Below are positions 30,562-39,500 of a DNA stretch of 40,731 bases, in pieces (positions within the stretch are counted from its first letter, which is position 1; the number at the start of each line of letters is the position of its first letter). This DNA comes from Rhodospirillaceae bacterium (GTDB taxonomy: Bacteria > Pseudomonadota > Alphaproteobacteria > CACIAM-22H2). The notes below the pieces were generated by a model. The model did not search any database. It saw nothing but the letters and a program-made list of their open reading frames with translations, and was not told the origin of the DNA. The stretch lies in NCBI GenBank assembly GCA_027490975.1, contig JAIXXA010000018.1, positions 1 to 40,731 of the forward strand, written 5' to 3'. A program made the position numbers and the translations under genes.

Positions 30562-30576
30562 CTACAGGAGCCACGG

Positions 30577-33500
30577 ATGGGCCTCGAGCTTTTTGCCGAC
30601 CTGCCGGACGCGCAGTCGTCATCTCCTCAGGCATCCAGCGGCGGCCTTTTCGACGATCTCCCCAGCCAGCAGCCCGGCATGTATCAGAACGGCCAGCGCG
30701 TCCGCGTCGACGCGCCGGCGTTTCAGGCCGGGATGTACGAGAACGGCCAACTCGTAAAGCCCAGCGGCCCGACGCCCTACACCGGCCCGGTTCCGGTTCA
30801 GGCGCTCGACGCCGCGCCGACCCGCAGCGGCGGCGCCGGCATCGACCGGCTCATCGGCGCCGACACCTTCATGCTGTCGGGCGCGGATGGCTACGAAGCA
30901 AAGCGCCTTGCCGAGGAACAGGCCGCCGCCGAGATCCGCAGGCAGTCGCAGATCAGCACCGACATCCGCGCCGCGCCGGTCGAGAGCTTCACCCCTCCGG
31001 CAAACCCGCTGTTCGAGGCCGAGCGGCTGCGCGCCGAGGCCGAGGCCCGACGCACCGGCCAGCCGGTTCAGCGCTCGCCCATGGAGCCGACGCCCGAGAT
31101 GCTGGCGCAGACCCAGCAGATCGAGGCCGAGGCCGCGCAGCAGCGCGAAATCGCTCGCGCCGGCGCCGGCTTCGATGAGGCGCAGAAGGCCCAGCGCCGC
31201 ATCATCACCAACCAGCCCGAATCACAGAGCGCCGCGCGCAACGCCGCCGAGAGCTTGGCCGCGGGCATCGTCGCGGTCCCCGCCGGCGCGGCCGACGCGC
31301 TGGCGATCGTCGGCCCGAAGATCGCGCAGACCACAGAGGCCAGCGAGTCGATCGCCGAGATCAATCGGTCGGTGCAGCAGTATTTCAACGGCCTGGCGCG
31401 GCCGGACGCCGCGCAGGGCGACGAAATCCTTGGCAGCAAGCTCCCGCAGGGCGTCGGCTCCACGATCGGGTTTGCTGTCACCGGCCTCGTCGGCAAGGCG
31501 CTGGGCCTCAGCGCGACGGCGACCACAGCGCTCGCCGGCGCTCTGCCGCAGGCGGCACAGGAATACCGGAACGCCGAGGCCAAGGGCGCGAGCGAGACGC
31601 AGAAGTGGGTGGCATTCGCCGGCGGTCTCGGCCTTGGCGCCACCGAAGCGCTGCCGATCGCGAATGCCATGGAGCGATGGGCGCAGCAGATCCCCGGGTT
31701 TCGTCGCGCTTTCCGCGACACCACCGTCTCAATGGCTGAGGAAGCGACGCAGGAGTTCGGCCAGCAGATGGGCAGCAACGCCCTTGCCAAGGCCACCTAT
31801 GACCCCTCACGGTCCCTGACGGAGGGCGTTGCCGAGGGCGCGCTTGTCGGCGGTCTGACCGGCGGCCTTCTCGGAGGCGCCGGCAGCTTCGGCAACGCCG
31901 CTCTGCAGGCGCGTCAGGAAGGGCAGGGCCCGGCCGGCGACATCAGCATCCCCGCGCCGCAGCTCCCGCCCTTGCCGCCCGAGCTTCAGGGCGCTGTCCC
32001 CGAGGGCGCCGTCAACGCCGAGCTCTTGCTTGGCCCAGACCCGAGCATGGCGCCGGCGCCGCGCCAGGACTCCCGCTTCGACCTTCAGACCATCCTCGAT
32101 GATCCCCGCTCGGCCGACGAGATCAGGGCCGAGATGCAACAGGATGGCCGGCTGCCGGCGCCTCCCCCGCCGCCGCCACCGGCGCCGCCGACCGGAGACC
32201 GTGCGGACCCGGTTCGTATTGCCACGCCCGAGGACGTCACCGTTGGCGCCGAGCGCACTGCGATCCCGACGCCAGCCCAGGCGGAAGCCGGCAACTACAC
32301 CAAACGGCACCTGAAATGGAACGGGCTCGACATCACCGTCGAGACCGAGGCCGGGCAGGAGCGCACCGGTACCGCCGAAGACGGCCAGACCTGGGCGGTG
32401 ACGCTCCCGGCCCCCTACGGCTACATCAAACGCACCACCGGCGCCGACGGCGATCATCTCGACGTCTATGTCGGGCCGAACCCGCAGGGCCGCATCTTTG
32501 TCGTCGACCAGATCGATCCTGAGACCCGGCGATTCGACGAGCACAAGGTCATGCTCGGCTTCGACAGCCAGGAGCAGGCGCAGGCCTATTACGAGGCCGG
32601 GTTCAGCGATGGCCGAGGCGCGCAGCGCGCCGGCGCCATCTCCGAGATTCCGGCCGACCAGTTCAAGCAGTGGTCGCAGCGCGCGCGCCTCAGCCGCCCG
32701 CTTCGCTACCAGCCGCCGGTCAGCGCTGGGCTCACCGATCAGCAGTATTCGGACCTCAGGCAGGCGATCAAGGACGGTTCCACGCCGCTGCAGCCCGACC
32801 AGATCTCGCAGCGGCTCGGCGCCCGCGCGCAGGACGTCCGCGCCGTCATGGAGCGCCTTGCCTCGCGCAACGAGCTTAGGATGTCCGGAGACGGCCGGTT
32901 CAGCCGAATCCCGCAGCGGACCTATCCGCTCGAGCTGCTGCAGTTCCTTGCCCAGCGCGGCGGCCTGCAGTCTCGCCAGGCCCGCGAGGTTCAGGATCTC
33001 GACAAGGTCTTCTTGCCGGGCTTCGGCAAGATCGCCCGGCCGACCGGCCGCACGCTGGACGAAGCCCGCGAGGCCGCTGTCGAGGCCGGCTATCTGCCGG
33101 AAGGCGCAACCGTTCGCGATCTGCTGGATGCCGTCGAATGGTCGACGCGCGGCCGCAAGCGCTTCAGCGCCGTGGATCAGGCCCGCGTCACCGAGCTCGA
33201 CGGCCGCCGCGCCGAGACCGATTCCGCCAACGAGCAACTCGCCGCGCTGGAGCAGCAGTTCGCCGCGGCCGTGGCTGAGCTTGGCGTCGATCCGGCCTAC
33301 GCCGAACTGATCGAAGCCGCCGAGCTTGTGCAGCGCGACGGCATGTCGCCGCAGGCCGCGCTGGAAACCGCGATCGAGCGCATGGCCGTCCGCTCGCTCG
33401 ACTATGCCCATGACGCCGGCTGGATGAGTGATGCCGACTGGCAGCAGTTCGATCAGGCGTTCGGCATTCGCTACCGTGAACCCGCACAGGCCGATGGAGG

Positions 33501-36500
33501 CATGAATGCAGTCTTCGACGACATCGAAGCCAGCCGACCGGAAAGCGATCGCGCAAGCGCTTCGCAAGGTGTCGAACGGCAAGGGGCCGAGCCCCGAGGA
33601 GAAGAAGGATCTGCGCCGGCAGGCGTCGAACCTCGAGAGGCTGGCAGCGCGCCGCGCGAAGTAGCCGCCGATGACGCCGACGAAATTGTCGAGCAGCGTC
33701 TGACGGCCGAAGGGCCCTGGGATTTCAACGACACCTATCCGCAGACCAAGCGCGGCGACGCCGACATCGCCGACATCGCTGGCGTCGCCGAGTTCGTCGA
33801 GGACCGCATCTCGGACCTTCAGCAGGCGTTCATCGACGAGGCCAAGCTCCGCGCTCAGATCGCGCAAATCGGCGAAAACCGCACGGACGATGGTCGCGTC
33901 AAGAACCGGATGCGCCTGATCGACGCCGCGCAGCAGCAGGCCAGCAGTGCCTATGCCTTGCTGGACGAGAACTTCGGCGATGCCGCGGTTGCAGCCATCG
34001 TCGCGGAAGCCCGCCGCCGCGCCGAGCAGGAGCGCCGCACCACTGGCGCGCTTCCCAGCAGCGCCGACATCGAGGAGCGAGGCCAGGCTAGGCCGCGTCA
34101 GATCAAGACCACCATCGAGCCCGGCGCCGAGGGCAAGCCACAGACCGTCATTCCAGGCGCCGAGCGCATCGGCCAGAAGCAGCAGGCCGAGCGCGCCGCC
34201 GACAAGCCCCTGCGCCCGGCCAAGCCGCAGCGCGAGGCCGGCGGCATGTTCGACGAGGCGCAGACCGCGCCGCAGCTATTCGACGACGTTGCCAGCAAGC
34301 CCGCCGCGCCGGCCAAGCGCGACGCCAAGGCGTCCGCTGACGATGTCGAGGTCAAGGCGGTCCCGGTTCCGACCAGCCGGTTCAATGGCAAGCCGCCGGC
34401 ATGGCGAACCCCCGAACCTGACAGCGAGCAGCGCCCCAAGGGCGAGTTCGAGAGCCGTCGCGTTTCCCAGCTTCTCGATCGCGGCATGACCGTCGAGGAC
34501 ATGCTGAAGCTGTTCCGTAGCGAGGGCGCACGGCAGCCGCAGATCGCGAAAGCAACGGAGCACGCGACGCGCACCTTCAGGTATTGGGAAGAAGAAGACG
34601 ACGCCCGCACCGCCATCGCGCCGACCGTCGAGCGCAAGGCAGGCGAGACCGATGCCGCGTTTTTCAAGCGCCTGGTCGACCAATATTACCGCACACCAGA
34701 AGGCCGGCGGAAAAGCGTCGCTCGGGACGCTACCCAAGATGCGCTCAACCCATTGGTTGGCGATGTCGAAACCGTCGCTTATCCTGCAATCAAGTCGAAG
34801 GTGAAGGTCGCGCGCATTCAGGTTTTGCAGCGCCCCGACGGCTGGGTCGCCGGCGGCGACATGCAGCGCGCCGATGCCTCGAGCTTGAGCGGCCCCTCGA
34901 TCTGGGACCGCACCGCCTATCCGACACGAAACGAGGCCGCGCGCGCGTTCGCTGAGAAGCGCCTGCTCCCGTTCTTCGAGGGCGCGATCAACGACAAGAC
35001 GATCCCCGACAAGGATATCGAGCGCCTGCGCGAGTGGGTGGACCGCGAGTTCCCGCAGCCGGCCTCGCCGACGCCGGCTCAGACGCGCCGCGACGCGCTG
35101 GAAACGGGCGCCCCGCCTGTCGAGGACGACCGCGAGCGCCAGCGGCAGGAGAACGTCGCGAAGCTGGACGCGATCGAGGCCGAAGCCGCCGCTCCGGCCA
35201 AGGGCGCCAGCAATACCGTCTTCACCGCCGACAAGGCCGCCGCCGCGCGCGCCCGCCTGAAGGCCAAGCTCTCCGGCTCGCAGCTCAACAGCGGCATCGA
35301 TCCCGAGACGGTTCAGGACGGCATCACCCTGGCCGGCTTTCACATCGAGGCCGGTGCCCGCTCCTTCGCCGCCTACACCAAGGCGATGATCGAGGATCTC
35401 GGCGAGACCGTGCGGCCGTACCTGCGCGGCTGGTACGAGGCCGTCCGCTACTATCCCGGCTTCAACGCCGAGGGCATGTCGACCGCGGCCGAGATCGAGA
35501 ATGGGCAGGATACCCGTTCTGCGGAACAGGTCGAGAACGCAGCCGAGCCTGTTAAGCCAAGCGTCGATCCCGCGCCGAAAACGGAAGTTAAGACCAGCCC
35601 CCGCTCCGAGCGCGAGACGATCGCTGATGACCGACTCCCGCCCCGGGCGCCGCTGGCAGACCGTAAGCACGTCTTGGGCAATAGCCGAGCAACGCAGAAC
35701 CGCCCTCCGCGCGATCTGGATGGTCAGTCGCTTCGTGACTTTGTCATCTCGCAAGGGCGTCGCGACGGTGTCGAGTTTCTTGTCGCTGTTGATGGGAATG
35801 GGGCGCTGGTCGAAAGCATTAAGGGCGTCGAAACCAATACCGGCATGACGCCGAAACTGCAGGATGCGCTGCTTGACGCATCGTCTCGGCTGACGATCCA
35901 TCACAACCACCCTACCGAGCGGCCAATCAGCCAGAGCGACCTCGCATTCCTTGCACTGCCAGGCCTGGATGTCGTCTACGCGCATGGCAGCAAAAACGGC
36001 CGCCTCTACTCGCGCGGGCATCTGACGCCAGAAGCGCGCGCGGCGGTCGATGCTGACATCGCGAAGCGTGGGCTCCAGACGACGATGGGCGCCTTGCTGA
36101 CGCTGATGGGCCGCCGCATGTCTTTCGAGCAGACGCTTCGCGACGAGATCCGCGACGGCGCTGTCACAGCCGAGGAAGCCAACAACGCGCATGACATCGC
36201 CGTAATCACGGCGGCGCAACGCAGCGGTGTGTTCCAGATCGAGCATAATTTCCCAATTCCCGCGCTGTTCGACCGCGCTGACATCCAGAGAGGCACCGAT
36301 GAGCGAGCCCAACAAATCGCCGACATCTTCGGCCTTACCGCCAGCCGGGATGATCGACCCGCCAGCACCTTTCGACACGCCGCAGCGGTTGAGATTGTTC
36401 AAGGCGAGCGTCGAGAAGATGCCGGACAGCGACGCGCAGAAGACACCGCTCCTCGAGGCGGCAAAGCAGGCGCTGCATCGCGGTCCGACCGTGAGACCAT

Positions 36501-39500
36501 AGCAGAAGCCATTCGGCAGGATCTGGTCAACGGCGCCAGCTACAAGACCATCCGCGAAGCGCGGGCGATGGCCGAGAAGGCGACGGGCGGCCGGATACAG
36601 CCGTCGATCGAGACGGCCAAGCTGATCGACGAGGCCGTCGAGCTCGGCGTTGTCCTGGCGGCCCGCGACATCGTGGCCGAGGGCAAGAGCCCGGGCGAGA
36701 CCTTCGACCGGCTGGTAAAGCTCTACGAGCAGCAGCCGTCGCTGAACGTCCGGACGTCGACCAGCATGATCGAGCAGGCCTACAGCACTCCGGTCCCGCT
36801 GGCCTATGTGGCGAGCCGCCTGGCTGGGATCACGCGCGACAGCACGGTCTATGAGCCGTCGGCCGGCAACGGCGCACTGCTGATCGAGGCCAGCCCCAAG
36901 AACGTCGTTGCCAACGAGTTGAACCCCGAACGCCGCGCCGCGCTCGAAGCGCAGGGCTTCAAGGTGCTGGGCCGCGATGCGTCAGAGGGAAGTGTCGGCC
37001 GCGCCGCGCGCGATGCCAATGGCGGCGTAACCTTCAACGTCGTGATCGAGAACCCGCCGTTCGGCGTCGTGAAGGATGAGGCCGGCAACAGCCGCAGCTT
37101 CAAAATCGACGATCGCTACACCACCAACGAAATCGACCACGCCATCGTCATGCGCTCGTTGACCAGCATGTCGCGCGACGGCCGCGCCGTACTCATTGTC
37201 GGCGGTCCCAACAAGCTGGCGACCAGCCAGGCGGCGCGCTCGCAGGCCTATAACGGCAAGGCCAAGCGCGAGTTTTACCTTACGTTATATGGGGAGTATA
37301 ACGTCGTCGACCACTTCACGGTCAGCGGCGACCTCTATGCCAAGCAGGGCGCAGGATGGCCGGTCGATGTCATCGTCATCGACGGTCGAGGCAAGTCGGC
37401 GCGGAAGGTGCCAGCCGCACAGGTTCCTTCCGTCGTCAATTCATGGGACGAGTTGAGGAGAAAGCTCGATGTCGCAGAAACAACTGGATCAACTCAGCGC
37501 GAAGCTGTCCGCGCTGATGATGGACCTGATCTATCAGGAACGCAGCGAGGCGTGGGAAGCGCTCGTAATGGAGTGGTCGGAGAGCGCGCTGATACCGGAC
37601 GAGTCGACGCAGTCGCTGCTGGACAATCTCAGCCCGCAGGCGCTGATCGAAGCGGCGAGCGGCCCGCTGCTGGACCGGCTCAACTGGAATCGGAGCAGCG
37701 AGCTCGAGAGAGCAATGCGGGCGAAAACCCCGCAGGAGTTCAGCGACGCCCTTCGATAGCGCAGCAGGGTCAGGCTTCGCTGTTCGACACCGACAGCAGC
37801 GCCGAAACCGCGCCGGCGACGCTATCCAAGGCCGAGCCCAAGCCGCGCCAAGCGCCGGCGCCCGACGTGCCGGCCGCTGCCGACATGACGAAGCCGCAGG
37901 TGCCGTATCGGCCGCGTTCGAACGCGAATCCGATGGGCACGCTCGTCCCGGTCAACATGCAGACCACCGCCCAGGACGCGCTGACCGCGCTGGAAAAGCG
38001 CGTCGGCAACATCGACGAGTTCGTCACCCGCGAGCTCGGCTACGACAGCGTCGACCAGATGATCAGCTACTTCGGCGCCGAGCAGGTGGACGGCATCGCG
38101 CTCGGCATCGACAATTTTGCCAAGGGCGCCGGCGTCATCATCGGCGACCAGACCGGCATCGGCAAAGGCCGGCAGGTGGCCGGCATCCTTCGCTGGGCCA
38201 TGCGCCAGGGCAAGATCCCGATCTTCGTTACCGAGAAGCCCAACCTCTACGCCGATATGTACCGCGACCTCACCGACATCGGCATCGAGAAGATGCTGGG
38301 CCGCGAACTGTCGATCTTCATGACCAATGCTGCCGAGCGCGTGCCACTGGACGAGGAAGGCAAGAAGGCGATCAAGAGCCCGGCCGCGGGCCCGCTCAAC
38401 GCCGAGATGAAGCGGATGGCTGCCGCCGGCAAGCCCGACGGCTACGACATGATCTTCACGACCTATTCGCAGGTGCAGACCGTGAAGGGCGAGGAAACCG
38501 AGCGGCAGAGGTTCCTGCGCGCTATGGCCGCCGCCAACTCCGTCATGGCGATCGACGAGGCCCACAACGCCGGCGGCCAGGCCGGCGCCCGCGAGCGCAT
38601 CAACGAGGCCACTGGCAAGCCGATCCAGACCCGCGCCGACTTCGTCCGCGAGTTGCTTGGGCTGACGTCGGCCGCGCTCTACTCGTCGGCGACCTATGCC
38701 AAGCGCCCCGACGTCATGGACCTCTACTTCAAGACGGATATGTCGCTGGCGGTCGAGGACATCAAATCGCTGGGCGACCTCATCACGTCCGGCGGCATTC
38801 CGATGCAGCAGATCGTCGCCGCGATGCTGTCGAAGGCCGGGCAATATGTGCGCCGCGAACGGTCATTCGAAGGCATCACCTATGACACTCCGATCGTCGA
38901 GGTCGACACCGACAAATACGAGGAGTTCAGCCGCAACATCGCGCTGATCCAGCAGTTCTCCGAGAATTTCGTCGGCGATGCCGTCAAAGCCATCGACCAG
39001 CGCCTGAAGGAAAGAGGCAAATCGATCGCGACTGATGGCTCTACCGGCATCGCCGGCGCGTCGTCGACCAACTTCACCGCCGTCATGCACAACATCATCA
39101 ACCAGCTCCTGCTGTCGATGAAAGCGCAGGACGCCGCTGATCGCGCCATCGCCAAGCTCAAGGCCGGGCTGAAGCCGGTCATCACCCTGGCGAATACCAA
39201 CGAGGCCTTCATCGACGAATACGCCGAGGGCGTCGGCGCCAAGCCCGGCGATGCCATCAACATCCGCTTCAACGACGTCCTGCAGCGCTATCTCGACCGC
39301 AGCCGCACCATCACCGTCCGCGAGCCGTTCGCGAAGGCCGGCGAGTCGGAGCGGATCTACCTCACCGACGCCGATCTCGGCGCCGAGGGCGTCCGTGCCT
39401 ATGAGGAGGCCAAGGCCGCCATTGCCGAGGCCGATTTCGAGGGCCTGCCGGTTTCGCCGATCGACTGGATCAGGGGCCAGCTCTCTCAGGCCGGCTACAC

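Noticed and set aside
31807-33867. Minus-strand frame of 686 codons opposite the giant gene
   Set aside because: No ribosome binding site, shadow composition, and it lies opposite conserved InPase and helical domains on the plus strand.
35501-35848. Alternative-frame ORF inside the giant gene, 115 codons
   Set aside because: Its product is Ser/Arg-rich and shadow-like, it has no Shine-Dalgarno sequence, and the host frame encodes the conserved start of the JAMM-like domain here, unlike the three nested ORFs kept.
37274-37300. Short AT-rich patch (TTTTACCTTACGTTATATGG) as an internal promoter
   Set aside because: It encodes conserved-looking methyltransferase-domain residues (EFYLTLYGEYNVV), and no spaced -35 element was found.
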